64,000 bases of DNA from assembly GCA_038503035.1 (NCBI GenBank), contig JAVSML010000974.1:9336-73335 (forward strand), in the 5' to 3' direction. The translations under genes were made by a program, and so were the position numbers. Source of the stretch: Crocodylus rhombifer (Eukaryota > Chordata > Crocodylia > Crocodylidae). The notes beneath the pieces were generated by a model, which was not told the DNA's origin, ran no database searches, and saw only the letters and a program-made list of their open reading frames with translations. This document shows positions 1 to 10,846 of the stretch, in pieces. Each line of letters starts with the position of its first letter. Position 1 is the stretch's first letter.

Positions 1-1180
1 TTCCCAGTTGTATTTACTCAGGAATGAACTTTGCCCTGTCCCTGCCCTGACTCTCCCCCATACTCACAACCTTGTAACATCAAAGGAACAGGGCTGTCCT
101 TGCCTGGTACAATGTGAACTAACAAAATTTGTGTAGAGGGCCCTCTACTTCCATCTACTTTGTTTGCTGGTTTTTGTTCAAGGAGCATTCTCTGAGCTGC
201 TGCTTTAAGCCTCCTCTGTCATCTACATATGCTAAAGTGAAACCCATAACATTATCTAAAAGCAATATGGGTTGAACCTGGAGATGAACAAGCTGCAGAT
301 GTGATGTGGCTTGTGGCTGCATGAAACCAGAATCCAGAAGTGATCAGTTGAATTTTCTTTGGAATTACTGCTAAATGGAATGGCTTCTTCAGACATGTAC
401 CAAAAGTGTCTCCCTGTGTTAGACCTTTAAAATGAATAAAGTGAGATGCAAAATGCAGCAACAATGTGCAAAAGAAGGCAGAGATGCGTAACTGGAGTTT
501 TCTATTTGTCAGTATTACAACTATCGAGTGTGTGCTGCACACATACTGTAAATCAGGCTTTCTATTCCTTTCCAGTGGGCAGTTACATTGTGTAGCCATT
601 GATTTCCCATCAAACTGTCACTTAGGGAAGCTGAGATAATGGCAAATCAACAGTCATTCACCAGCATCAGGGCTGGGCTTTTAAACAAGACCCCATCAGA
701 TAGGGACTGGAGGCAATCATTACTGTTGTGCTTCAGTATAAATGATTTGTAATAGCCAGTGATTATGATAATGACTTTTTTCATCTTTGAATTTGCCCCT
801 TGTGTTCATTCCATCAGCCTGTCTTATGTATGAATGTAGTTTTTGTTTGCAGTGAGTATATACAGGTACATATATACTGGTCTCAGAGAACTATGTAATG
901 TAGGAGAGCATTTGGGGAGGAGAGAGGGACCGGAAATGTTGAAAATGTCTTGGCAAAAGTGAGGCATATGAACTGAAAGAGACTTGTGGTTGACACAGTG
1001 TTGTCATTGGGGAAGACATTCTAGTCTTATCTCTTCATTCATTTTTTCCTGTTTTTATATTTTGAAGAAAGAGGGGGAGATCCCCACTGGTGAGTAAGAA
1101 TGACTGCAGCAGCGTCAGTTGATGCTGGCTGAAGATTTTAACCCTTTGTATTTCCTGTTGGTTGTTTTTACTCTATACTA
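1..1180. other. Unannotated AT-rich DNA
   Basis: I see no gene, splice-flanked exon or repeat that I can name here. The open frames present are short and lack family-like composition. It is probably intergenic or intronic. Confidence 0.6.
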
Positions 1181-1184
1181 GGAG

Positions 1185-1258
1185 TGAAAGCCTGGTTTCA
1201 TTGAAGTCAATGGCAAAACTCCACATAATTTCAGTGAAACAAGATTTCCTCCCATGCT
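1185..1258. repeat. Ancient repeat fragment with CATTGAAGTCAATGG core
   Basis: A near-palindromic core, CATTGAAGTCAATGG, is followed by a GCAAAACTCC block and a GATTTCCTCCC end. The same wording recurs in degraded form near 52776-52850. I recognise this as a common old interspersed repeat in turtles, crocodiles and birds, but I cannot name its library entry. It has no coding content. Confidence 0.4.
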
Positions 1259-1636
1259 TTTGCTAGAATAGTGACAAAAAATAACATTAGGAGTCTCCAG
1301 TTATATCCTCTCAATGATTCCAGGTCACTTCTCTCCTCTCCTTCAGTGCGCAGTTGAGTAATTTTTCTAAGTGAGGGCTCAAGCTGAGATCAGAAAATCA
1401 GTCTGTTTTCTCTGTACACCTTGTGTTAACAACACTGATGCATTGTGCAGGCTGACAATTTGTTTTGTTGATGCATGATGAAGAGTGGAGTTCAGAAACC
1501 TACTGCTATAAAGATATGATAGGCTAATGTTGAACAGAAAAGATGGTCTTACTATTCACAAAAATAAGCAGCTATGACCCAGACACAGGAGATGTGGCTA
1601 TATTGACTTAAGGTGTCATTTTTTATGTAAGAAGAT

Positions 1637-2290
1637 AAGAATTGCCATTTACTTGTTCAGACCATAGGCCCATCTTCCCCAGTAGCAAAGTGTAGATGTT
1701 GAAAGGAAGAGTGAAGGGGTGTAGCCAGGGTTTTCCTCTCCAACATTTAAGGTCTAGGAAGTTCTAATTCAGATGCTGTATCCCTAACTCCTGTGCTCAA
1801 TAGCAACTGCTGCCCCTTTCCACCAATAATTTGTCCAGTCCCCTTTTGAATCAGGCTAAACTGTCAGCTCCCGCAATATCTGGCAGTAATGAGAGCCACA
1901 CTTTAATTACGTGCTGTGTGGAAACAAAACAACTTTTTTTTTGGTTAGTTTTAAACTTTTACTACCTACTAGTTCCATTTTGTGACCCCTAGTTCTTGTA
2001 CTGTGAAAGAGAGACAGTAAATAATAAATCCCTATTTACTTTCTCTGCATCACTTAATATTTTGTAAACCTTCATTGTGTCCCCTCTCAAGCATCTCTTT
2101 TCTAAATCTCTGTTCTAAACTAGTCTCTTTAGTCTCTCCTCATGTAAAAGCCCTTCCATACCACTGATCACCCTTGTAGCCCTTCCCTGTACCTTCTCTT
2201 GTTCTTTTATGTCCTTTCTGAGGTCTAGGGACCAGAACTGGACACATTATTCAAGGTGTGGATGTCATCACAGCCCCACTCCCTGTTGGA
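1637..2290 (-). mobile_element. Old CR1/L3-like LINE, 3' part
   Basis: The left end has the wording of a widespread sauropsid LINE tail (ATAAGAATTGCC, then TTCAGACCATAGGCCCATC), and the element runs leftward on the minus strand. Read on that strand, 2250-2050 carries degraded C-terminal reverse transcriptase phrases such as SSGP, EGTG, HEERLKRLV and RGDTMKVY, each broken by stops or frameshifts. It is 5'-truncated and much more diverged than the CR1 copies at 32 and 59 kb, so it is an old insertion. The family could be CR1 proper or the related L3 group. Confidence 0.5.
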
Positions 2291-3177
2291 GGTCCCCCTC
2301 TCCCAGCATGTCCACCCACAGACAGGGGATTTCCCTTGCAGGTGTCTGTTTTCAGCTCAAGCCTTCTCAGCTCAGACAGGGGCTTCCCTCTGCAGGTCTC
2401 TGACCCAGCAGCTGCTCCCAGCAAGCCTACCAGCATTGCTGATCAACCCGTTCCCCACTCTTTCCCTGGCATCTGTGTTTTTTGGCTGCACAGCTCTGAA
2501 CCCAGTAGGGAATCAGCTTCTTGTGGTATGACACAGGCTCTCCCCTATCCTGATGTCTATTTCCTGGGCAAATTTCAGCTCCGTCTCCCCTTGCTTGGGA
2601 CCTGAGTCTCTGTCCCCTCTCTCCATGGCTGGAGTTGGCTCCTCACCTGTTTCTCCCCTCTTTTTTTTCCCTCTCTTAGCTTTTTATGACCCAATAGCAG
2701 CCAATCGGAGCCCTCGGTTTGCAATGGGGGTTCTGGTCTGAATTCAAATGTTCCAATGAAAAGCATGCACTGTGCACAGCATACCATCCTGTCTGGAAAA
2801 GATAGTGCACTCTCTCCAAACTTTTTCCTGTCCTTTTCTTGCAGAGTTCTTAAGCACAGCTCACCCACTCAGCTTGCAGCCAGGCTTGCAGCTATTTCAC
2901 CTGTCACTTTTTTTTTCTGAACATCTATGTCTCCATGGAAATGTCTCTTGTTTTAATTATTATTAGTAGCAGTACTGCATTAATGCTTAGAAACTTGATT
3001 GTGTTGGGTGCTATGTAGTGCTTAGTAAGTGATAGCCCCTTGTAAATGGACAAAGGATGACAGTTTGCTCTTTCCTGGTCATGTAAGCAATCTTTTTTTT
3101 TAGCTGTCTCAAGAGCACTTTTGGCACTTATGTGCCAAAGAAAGTTCTGTTTCTGGGCGCGTATAGATAACTACATT
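2291..3177. other. Non-coding DNA with a 54-bp duplicated unit
   Basis: Two direct copies of a CT-rich unit beginning CAGACAGGGG start at 2319 and 2373, a 54-bp step, with about four of every five bases matching. Overlapping short open frames across 2209-2605 come from this low-complexity composition. I see no gene. Confidence 0.5.
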
Positions 3178-3430
3178 GTTTCACAGAATAGCAACAATAA
3201 CAAAATGAGCTTCATGGTTGGAAGGGACCTGAGCAGATCATCAAGTCCGACCCCCTGCCGTGGCAGAAAAGGGTACTAGGTCAAATGACCCCGGCCAGGT
3301 GTTCATCTAGCCTTCTTTTAAAGACCCCCAGGGTAGGAGCCGGCACCACTTCTCTTGGAAGTTGGTTCTAGATCCCAGCTGCCCTGACAGCCTCCTGATA
3401 CCTACCCTGAATCTACCCTCTGCTAGCTTC
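3178..3430 (-). mobile_element. CR1 LINE 3' end fragment
   Basis: The run TGGTTGGAAGGGACCTGAGC, then ATCATCAAGTCCGACCCCCTGCC, is the reverse complement of a CR1 3' untranslated and C-terminal region. Only the last 250 bp or so is present, typical of 5' truncation by incomplete target-primed reverse transcription. The terminal octamer repeats are not recognisable, so this copy is older than those at 16.6, 32.3 and 59.4 kb. Confidence 0.75.
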
Positions 3431-4800
3431 TGTCCATTGTTTCTAGTCACTCACGACTGCAGCCCAGCTTCAGTAATTGGGGGAACAGGGACTCTCTTTG
3501 GACTATTTGCTGCAGCAAGAGCTTTAGTCAAATACTGCCAATTTTTTAAACTACCTGTTGTATTAGTACCACTCAGTCGTAAGCACATGGTTGACCTGTA
3601 GCCAATATGCACTGAATACATTTGGGCACTGAAAACAAACAGTACTGAAAACAATTGAAACTCCTGAGAGCCAAACTTAATTAGTGGAGTCAAAGATAAA
3701 GGCAGTATGTATATATAAAAAAGAATTATATCAGAAATCTGCCCCAAAAATGAACACTCAAAATATTCATAATAATTTCCCATATGGTTTTAACAAGCAC
3801 AGCCTTATAAATTATTTTGCATGTGTAAATCTGTTTCAGCCAATCTCTCTTTACACACAGGCTAGGAACAGAAATTACACATAAACTAGTATAAATATAG
3901 GCACCAACGTTTGTTTTTGCCTGGGAGAACGGAAAGATGATGGACATATGGAAAGTTTTAGGCATTTCAGGTGACAGCCCTCTCCTGAGGGGGGCCAGTG
4001 CCCTCAGGCCTCCATGTACTTGGCATCTCTGGGTATAAGCGATCAGAAATTGGTTCAAATATGTAACAGCAGAAGTTCAGTACACATAAGCCACTTTCAA
4101 AATAACAGAAGCTGGTTTAAGATGAACCTGGATGCATGTGGTAACCTAAATTAGCTAAGTCTGATGAATCGGTTTATTGAACTTCTGTCCCTGATCCCCT
4201 CCAGATTCAAGTTAACTCCCCAGCATCCCAGGATGCTTTAAACCTCCCCCGCAAACTATCCCTCACAGCGTGGGTGAGTTAGCCTGTCTGCTTCAGTGGA
4301 GCAGAAAGGTGTGCTCTAGCAGCCTTGGCTTGTGGCCTGAGCCGGTGCAAGTATATGGCTACATTTCCAGAATCAAAAGTGACTATCCTAGTCACTTGCT
4401 TATCAGTTCAATCTATACAACTTAAATTAATCTGTGAAGCTTGAATCAATGCAGCCTCAGGCCTTTTCACTGTCTATACTTAGCCCCCATGTCTCATGTT
4501 TAGCAAACAGATAGTTTACTTATGGTAATTACTTGCTGATTCAAAGTCCCTGTTTTGACACTGAGTTCTGAGTCTTTTGGATATGAGGGGATATTGGTCT
4601 GAAAAATAAAATTATATAGAGTTCATCTTTTAAGGAGTTTACTAAAGTTAAATGAAAGGGCGCACAATCAGGTTATCAATCTTTTTAAAGCTCCCTGGGT
4701 GCCGGGAGCCAGCCTTTTTTTGTTGCCTTTGTTTGAGCACCCAAGAACTTCTAAACATCATGACTGCAGCCCAGCTTCAGGTGTGCTCTTTAAGGGTGCT
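3431..4800. other. Unannotated DNA
   Basis: No gene or named repeat could be supported. The phrase GACTGCAGCCCAGCTTCAG occurs at both about 3455 and 4762, which hints at an unrecognised dispersed repeat. TATAAGCGATCAGA near 4035 recurs at 57983. Confidence 0.5.
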
Positions 4801-4915
4801 GATAGAAGTGATATTTGTTGCTTGACTGGCCCCTTGAAAGTGCTCTATAGGTGCCGTGCCCTGACAGAAGCGCATGGCTGCAGAGCACTTTACAAGTGCC
4901 CAATTACATGACAAA
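4801..4915 (+). repeat. Short dispersed repeat, copy 1 of 3
   Basis: This starts GATAGAAGTGATATTTGTTG and carries GAAAGTGCTCTAT and then AGAGCACTTT, an internal inverted repeat, about 40 bp apart. It ends near GTGCCCAATTACATGA. Copies with the same block order lie at 19571-19685 and 26879-26990. It is likely a degraded hairpin-bearing non-autonomous element of unknown family. Confidence 0.45.
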
Positions 4916-6776
4916 TTAACCCTTGGTAATGAGGGTTAAGATGAAAATGCTCCAAACCAGAGCACCTTCATTAACTTCTGTTTGTCCCTGCACATAAGTA
5001 GGGCTGAGTTGATGTAACCCAGTTCCACCCTGCCCCCACTGCTCTCTGCAGGATGGGAAGGGGGAATAGACAGGGGAGGGACCCATGCTCTGGTGCTGGA
5101 GGAGGGGCTGGTGGATTGGACCCCTCATGAGGGTATAGAATTTTGGCCACTGGGAAATGGTAGCAGTATTAATTGCTCCCAGAGCCACAGCAAATTAACT
5201 CTGCCACCACCTTCTGAGAGCCCTGTGGTCCAGATGACATGCTAGATCACACTCATATGCAGTTGCTCCCTGGCTGGCTTCAGCACTTGTGGTCGGGCAG
5301 GCATACTGGATCACATCAGCAGACTAACCCCATGCATGAACCCCATAATTGGAACAGGCCCATGGACTGACCATGTGCTATTCTGCCTATGGATCTGGGA
5401 GGTTGAGTATTGCTGGAGCAGCATGTAATAGGTGTCCATTAAGTAATTAGCTATCAACTCAAGTTAAAACCAGTAGCATAGATGAACCATTAAAAATTGC
5501 AGTCTCTTCTGTTTGTCATTACCAATATTCTTATCACTCATCAGGTATGAAGTATTAACAGTGGGAGAAATGAGCAGCTGATGGTTTAGGAGCTAGAAGT
5601 GACCATTTTCTCATAGCCCTTACACGAACATTTTGTTTTTAAGCAATTGTAATTTTCAGCTGATTTCCCATTCCAGAGGCTACCCCATTTCCTGCACTTA
5701 ACAAGTTTTTAGTTCATTTCAACTGAGCAAATATTATGTTTTGATTAGGTGAGCTATTAGATATGTTTAGCATTAAATGAAGATAGAAGTAGATCTGATT
5801 TTTCTATGGTTTACATTTTACTGCATCCACTTTCCCTCTAATTATCTGTGAGTGCTCCAACCCTTCATTAACTAAATAGGATGCAGATGATGGTCATTAG
5901 TGTAGAATATAAATCCTGCTGGCACATTTAATAGCCTTTCTCTTGACTAATTGAAATTTCCAGTATTCCCAGATCCCAGGAAAACATTAAAATCTTATCA
6001 TTTGTATATGGGGTATGATTTTAGACAATGCACTTTGTATACATTAGAGTTACCATTTTTCCCCTTTGGACTGGAAATAAACTTGATGTTTGGCATGAGC
6101 AGAAATAAAGACGACAATTTAAATGTCTGCAAAAAGCTGCTAATATACTTTTAGCTGATCCTGATGCTCCAGCCAAGACTAAACCTTGTTTCTTGAGATG
6201 CATTAGACCTCCCTTGCTTTATGGAGTTGCTGTGCCTGTCACTTATTTCATGCAACAGTTTTACTTTCTGTACCAGACACATTACTAAAGGACTGGTTTG
6301 TGTCTCAGCACACTCAGTGACGTAAGAAGTGGTTGTCATTGGTATGATGCAGGGGAATGTTCCCTGCACAGAATAAAGAGATGGCAAATGATGACCCAGC
6401 ATTTGTCTTTTCAACACCCCCTGACTCTCTAGAATGTTTATCATTCATCAAAACTTTTTGCTCCATCTTCAATCTTGACCCTGCAGATGATGGCTCCTTG
6501 TATATGTGATGAGGATTTAGGTCCTGTAAATGGAAATAACCTTCTCTGGCCACAAGTACACCCAGTCACCCTCCTGCCATCTCCCAAGAGCAAGCTGGGT
6601 ATCCTGGTGGCCAAAGAAGGTGTCAGGGAGTGTGCACAGGGCACTGGAAGCCTGGGCAGGCTCAGGGATGCATCACTGCAATTTATTATGTGGAAAACTA
6701 AAATACATTGGGATGTGTCTTAGTTTGCTATGTAACAAAGTAATTTATATTGCAATACACCACTGCATGTGTACAG
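4916..6776. other. Unannotated unique DNA
   Basis: I find no splice-flanked exon, transposon end or low-complexity tract that supports a feature. The section 5480-5960 is AT-rich with several TAAT-type words and no repeat signature. It could hold regulatory DNA, but nothing in the sequence proves this. Confidence 0.55.
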
Positions 6777-7639
6777 TAGGGCTGTACAAAGCTTTGGTAG
6801 CTGATTTCATTAGGAGTAGAGTTGACCTAATTCAGCAGCTGAATCTCTGAATCTGAATTGAATTGAGACACCCAGTAAAAGGTCTGAATTGAATCAGAAG
6901 CCTCCAGATTGATTTGGAGAGATTCAGAGATTCGGAACGTTTGCAGGAAATGGAAACTGAGAAGAGGGAGGGGGATGGGGTGACCTTTCGTATATGGAAA
7001 AGGCTGAGAGTGGGGGAAAGACTGCTCTGATATTGACATCTGTAACTGGCCAGTGACTGATCTTTCTCGTTCCCTTCCAGTCACAATGTTCTGGGGGAGG
7101 GATGCAGAAACAACATTTCAAGCTGTGTCTGAATTGATCTGTGCCTTTAGTGAGCTGTCTCTTTCTGGGAGCAGCAGTGTCTGAAAGGCTCTGGCTTGCT
7201 ATCTAGTCTCTTGCTAGCTAGAGACTAGCTCTATTCTTGTAAGTTGTATCCAATCTTTTCCTATTTGCCCTTGCCTACAATCCCTATTGTTATCCCTATC
7301 CATTCCTTTCAACTTATTCTTCCCTCAAAATCCTCTTATTTGTTCTTGTTAGTCCGTCTCAAGTCTTTCCTCCCACAAAAAGAAATCTGTGTTTTCCCAG
7401 ACTGTCATCACTATGTAGGTGCCAGGTCTTCTGGCAAGGGAGGGCGAGGGGGCAGAAGGAAAGCTGCAAGTTTCCCTGCCCCAAACTTAGATGCACCCTC
7501 TTTCCTGGTTGCGATGCATCTTCTGCTGCTAGTGGGAGCAAAGAGGTGGTAGCAGTGCCTGCACCTGCACGAACACCACTAACCAGCAGCAGCATTACAT
7601 TCTGCACCCCAATTTCAGTTTCCAGCATGAGCCTTCTAC

Positions 7640-8187
7640 ACCTGAATGCCAGAGGAGGATCTGGATCTGGAAGCAGAGGAGCTGAGGGCCATAGCAAAGG
7701 AAATTCTTGGGAATGAGGGGTGTGGAGCACAAACTCGTATTCCCCCTCCAAGTTCCCCTAGAGACAGATCTCTTTCTCTGGAAGGCACTTCAGAAGAGGT
7801 TGTGGGGGCAGGTGGCTCATCTCCTGTTGTTGTGCCTCTGCCTGGCGAGGAGGGAGATAAGGCAGGATCCCTACCCTCAATGCAGAAGCAGGTGGGTAGT
7901 GTAGTGTGGGATCATTCTGAGGTGGCAAATGATCCCAGGTATGGTACCTGCCAGCGCTACCAAAGGCACATCAGCTGGGCAAGGAGTTGAAACACTTCAC
8001 CATCACAGTGATGCTGCTGCATCTCAGGAGGCAGCACCCCCTTGCCCTTGTTCCTCCTCAGCCTGGCACCAGTGGGAACATGCCCAAACCAAGTCCCCAT
8101 CTCACTCCAAAGCCTCTGTTGCCAAGAAACAGAGGCAGACAGGGGTGTGCAGTATGGAGGGTGAAGGTGATGATGGCTGAGTGCCTG
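7640..8187 (+). pseudogene. hAT transposase N-terminal region with BED zinc finger (decayed)
   Basis: An acidic linker (EEDLDLEAEELRAIAKEI) matches the linker of the copy at 29165-29220 (ELELELDLDLSAIAKG). Next comes VWDHSEVANDPRYGTCQRYQ, the opening of a BED zinc finger with its two cysteines, near 7905-7965. A frameshift near 7985 separates this from LHLRRQHP, the paired-histidine half of the finger. BED fingers bind transposon ends in ZBED-type hAT transposases. Upstream, 7430-7500 encodes a basic stretch (GKGGRGGRRKA) that parallels GRGERGGRRR at 28885-28920. The frame is lost after 8187, where the LTR fragment begins, so this copy lacks the catalytic centre. Confidence 0.75.
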
Positions 8188-8189
8188 TG

Positions 8190-8711
8190 ACTCCAGTGTT
8201 TGACTGCATATGGAGTACTGAGAGATCATGTTCATGCTTGAGCCTTGCCTCTTTGGCTTCTGCCTTGTGCTGGGCGTCCCTCTCTTCATGCTGGCACTGG
8301 GCCTCTCTCTAGCTTCCTGCTCAGTCTGTTCTTTCTTATGCTGGCACTGTGATGCCCTCTCTGTCAGCTTCATTTTTTTTAAATTCTAGCTTGAGCTTTA
8401 GCCGTGCTGGGCGTCCTGAGCTTTCAGCTCCAGGCTGTATCTCTGGAGGTCCAACCTACTGGGTGAAGAAGGGAGTCATTCCTCAGGCATTTCCAGCTCA
8501 GGGGGCTTACTCCCAGCAGCTTGTCAGAAAGAGCAGTTCCATCATCTGCACTCCCACTCAGAACCAGGGTGGGCACTTCCCTTGTTCGCTCATAGTCCAG
8601 CAGGACTTCAGTCAGGTCCTCTCTCTTTTGCCATCTTTTTCTTTGGATGCCTGTCTCCTTCAGCTTCTCCACTGATTGGTCCATGGTCAGGTGGTCATAC
8701 TTGTCAGCCAT
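8190..8711 (-). pseudogene. Gag-like fragment of the nested LTR element
   Basis: The frame opens MADKYDHLTMDQSVEKL and continues with a basic stretch (QRKRWQKREDLTEVLLDYER), resembling the small SAP-like N-terminal fold of some vertebrate Gypsy gag proteins. It runs 95 codons to a stop at 8424. After frameshifts, downstream sequence on the same strand gives charged, coiled-coil-like runs (RDAQHKAEAKEARLKHEH). No capsid major homology region or zinc knuckle is reached before the truncation at about 8190. The ATG is preferred because it follows the leader directly and starts the first long frame. The identity is inferred from composition and position. Confidence 0.5.
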
Positions 8712-9204
8712 CCTAGCTATCTATATTGTCCAGTGATCCGATGCCAAATTAGAGATTGTTTGCTCAAGGCTTTTCAGTGACTCTATTCCCTTCCCCAAAT
8801 TATGCCTTCACAACAGCAGGTTGTCAGATCCCACTCCTGGCAGGAGAGTACGGTGTGCTCCTTCACTGAGCCATCCGCTTCACTGCGCCCAACCACCTTC
8901 CAGACTCTGAGTGCCTCCCTGGGGGGCACCTCACATCTGGCCAACCTCCCTCCTGGAGCATATCTGCAAGCCTGGGGTAAATCCATCACTGTCCAGAGTC
9001 TGGACTTATCTGGGACTTGCACCTTCTGGGAAACACAGGCCTAGTAGTCCTTGAGGGTACTTGACCCACTGCAAGAACTTGGGATGGTTCCCTCGGTCTG
9101 AAGCACAAATAGTGGTCTCCCTTACTCAGCCGAACCAAGGGGACTGCAAGGCATAATCTAGACCTTCTCACAATAAGTCTCCCATGCTAGGTACAAAGGA
9201 GAAC

Positions 9205-9514
9205 TTTATTGGTTACAAGGAGTAGATCTGGAATAGGGTAGACACAGGGTGGAGCAATATCAGAGAAATACCTTAGAGCAAACAGTGGCATGGTAGCCTT
9301 TGATCATGCAGTTGAGTTACTACAAGCTATATATCTAGTCAGATTTCAGATAGCTTACTCACAAGCATCATCCAGAGGCAGGTGGAGATTCCATCTGGAG
9401 GCAAACAGTTAATTGATCATGAGTTTTGAGAGAGAGAGTTTCAGATGGCCTAGCTTCTCTCCGAGTTCTCATCATGGCTACTGCCCCTCCCCCTGGGCAG
9501 TCCATCACTTATAT
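9205..9514 (-). promoter_or_regulatory. LTR promoter and poly(A) signal (TATA 9508-9514, AATAAA 9205-9210)
   Basis: On the minus strand CCATATAAGTGATGG gives a TATA-type word, and about 300 nt downstream ACCAATAAAGTTCTCC gives a canonical poly(A) hexamer. Their order and spacing match the U3-R layout of an LTR. Activity is unknown, since the element is truncated and buried in a dead transposon. Confidence 0.45.
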
Positions 9515-9789
9515 GGCCCTTATGACCTTATTTACCTGTTCCAGTGAAGGCTACCAACTGTTGGCTGCCAGCCAGCCAGCACATTTGAAATGCATCACTG
9601 GTTGCTGGGCAGACTGGCAGAGTCTTTAGCTCCCTCCCAGTCATGTTGGTATTGCTTAGAATAATAGGGAGTTTAAGCCCCCGCCCGGGTATGTGATGCT
9701 AGTCATATAGGCAGGGGGAGCAGGTTTCCCCACTCCCTCAAGAGTGTATCTAGCTTAGGTTACAACTCCAGGGTTGCCTGAAGCAGATG

Positions 9790-10369
9790 GGACCACAGGA
9801 GTCTGCACTCTACAGTGACCATGGTAACCAAGTTGTCAGATAGCAGAGCCTGGGGAGAGACAGAGATGGTATTCTGCCACAGAAGGTGATGGTGAACAGT
9901 CAGGGAGTCAGATGGGCAGAGGCAGGGGGATGTGGAAGAGGGGGATCCACCTTCCTGTGCTAGCACTCCAACCATGAGCCAATCTTTTCCACCACAGCGA
10001 CTGCCAATGTGAGCCAAAGGCATGGTTTCAGTGTTGGGGTCCATAGGCACCAGACCCCACCATCAGGCAGGTAGCGTGGAGGCCTCGGTGGGTACCTATC
10101 TCACCGAGGACGTGGAGCTGCTGCACTGCGACTCCTTGGCTTATTGGGCAACCCTCAGCCAGATGTAGCTGGATCTGGCCACGGTTGCCCGGGAACACCT
10201 GTCCTGTCCACTGACCAGTGTTTCAAGTGAGAGGGCATTCAGCATTTCTGGTGATGTAGTGACACCCCACCGCATCTCCTTGGATCCTGGTTTGGTAGAG
10301 CAGCTGGTGTTCCTGAAGGTGAACCTGCCACTGCTGGGGTTCCCCAAGCTCCAGGTGCAGACAGGGTGA
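9790..10369 (+). pseudogene. hAT transposase C-terminal dimerisation region (one nonsense codon)
   Basis: From about 10075 one frame reads DSLAYWATLSQM, then a TAG, then LDLATVAREHLSCPLTSVSS followed by ERAFSISGDVVTP and VEQLVFLKVNLPLLGFP, ending at TGA 10367-10369. This is the hAT family C-terminal (Dimer_Tnp_hAT) signature: SERxFS, G(D/N)VV and LxFLKxNL. The TAG (10168-10170) replaces the tryptophan present in the sister copy at 28021-33643, so the copy is dead. Upstream, 9790-10070 aligns loosely with 30810-31060 of that copy. Confidence 0.85.
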
Positions 10370-10424
10370 GTGCCACCCTCCTCACTCCACACCTATTTGC
10401 TTTTTTTATTTGCTTTCAGAACCT

Positions 10425-10640
10425 TGAGGTGCACTTTCAGCAAAACTCCAGCACTATTCTGCCTGAAACCTGGCAGGCCTCACGCTCACACGAGGGGCTA
10501 CCATCCCTGCTGCATTCATTCCATTCTGCCTTAACACACACAAATGATACAAGTTTTTCCTTCAGCAGTTTGAGGTTCACTTTCACAGAAACCCGTCCAC
10601 CTATCTCCTTGAAATATGGCAGACTTCATGCCCTTAGAAG
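10425..10640 (+). repeat. Two tandem 3' units of the hAT family
   Basis: Each unit opens TTGAGGTKCACTTTCA and continues through CTGAAACCTGGCAGGC or CTTGAAATATGGCAGAC to a CCATCCCTGCTG end. The first starts near 10427 and the second near 10568, a step of about 140 bp. The same unit occurs in the copy at 28021-33643 and several times on both sides of the element at 49576-51257. Confidence 0.65.
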
Positions 10641-10846
10641 GGAATAGCATCCCTGCTGTTTTCATCTGTATATGGAAAAAAATTACAAAGTTATAGGCAT
10701 TTTAGTGATTTCCCCATTATAGTCTATGGCTGAATCTCTGAATCTGAACTGGCCGAATTGAATCAGGACAGCGATTCAAATCGCTGTCCCTCTGAATCAT
10801 TTGAATCTGAATCTGAAGTGAATACTTACTGCTTCACACAGGCCTA

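Larger units (their letters stand above)
8190..9770 (-). mobile_element. LTR retrotransposon fragment (5' LTR, leader, start of gag), minus strand
   Basis: Read on the minus strand, this has a promoter-like block with a TATA word (9508-9514), a poly(A) signal AATAAA (9205-9210) and a long leader. An ATG follows at 8711, opening a gag-like frame. The order TATA, AATAAA, leader, gag is that of a 5' LTR running into internal sequence. The element stops near 8190 with no pol, so it is truncated. It sits between the BED part and the C-terminal part of the hAT transposase at 6777-10846, replacing the middle of that gene. LTR edges are approximate because no second LTR is present for comparison. I favour a Gypsy-type element from the gag style, but an endogenous retrovirus-like origin is not excluded. 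Confidence 0.6.
6777..10846 (+). mobile_element. hAT DNA transposon, copy 1 (4.07 kb, nested LTR insertion)
   Basis: The left end is TAGGGCTGTACAAAGC and the right end, reverse-complemented, is TAGGCCTGTGTGAAGC, giving 16-bp terminal inverted repeats with three mismatches. The flanks GTGTACAG (6769-6776) and ATGTACAG (10847-10854) form an 8-bp target duplication with one mismatch, as expected of hAT transposases. Both subterminal regions (6830-6945 and 10730-10830) are filled with GAATC/GATTC words. Inside are a decayed BED finger region (about 7640-8187), an LTR retroelement fragment in opposite orientation (about 8190-9770) and the hAT C-terminal dimerisation region (10075-10369). Two tandem units shared with the element at 49576 lie at 10425-10640. 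It is inactive. Confidence 0.9.

Noticed and set aside
10369..10420. Possible intron at the transposase end (GTGAGT donor near 10366 and TTTGCTTTCAG acceptor near 10419)
   Set aside because: It would lie across the stop codon and lead into non-coding 3' units. The sister copy does not keep both sites, so there is no support for splicing.
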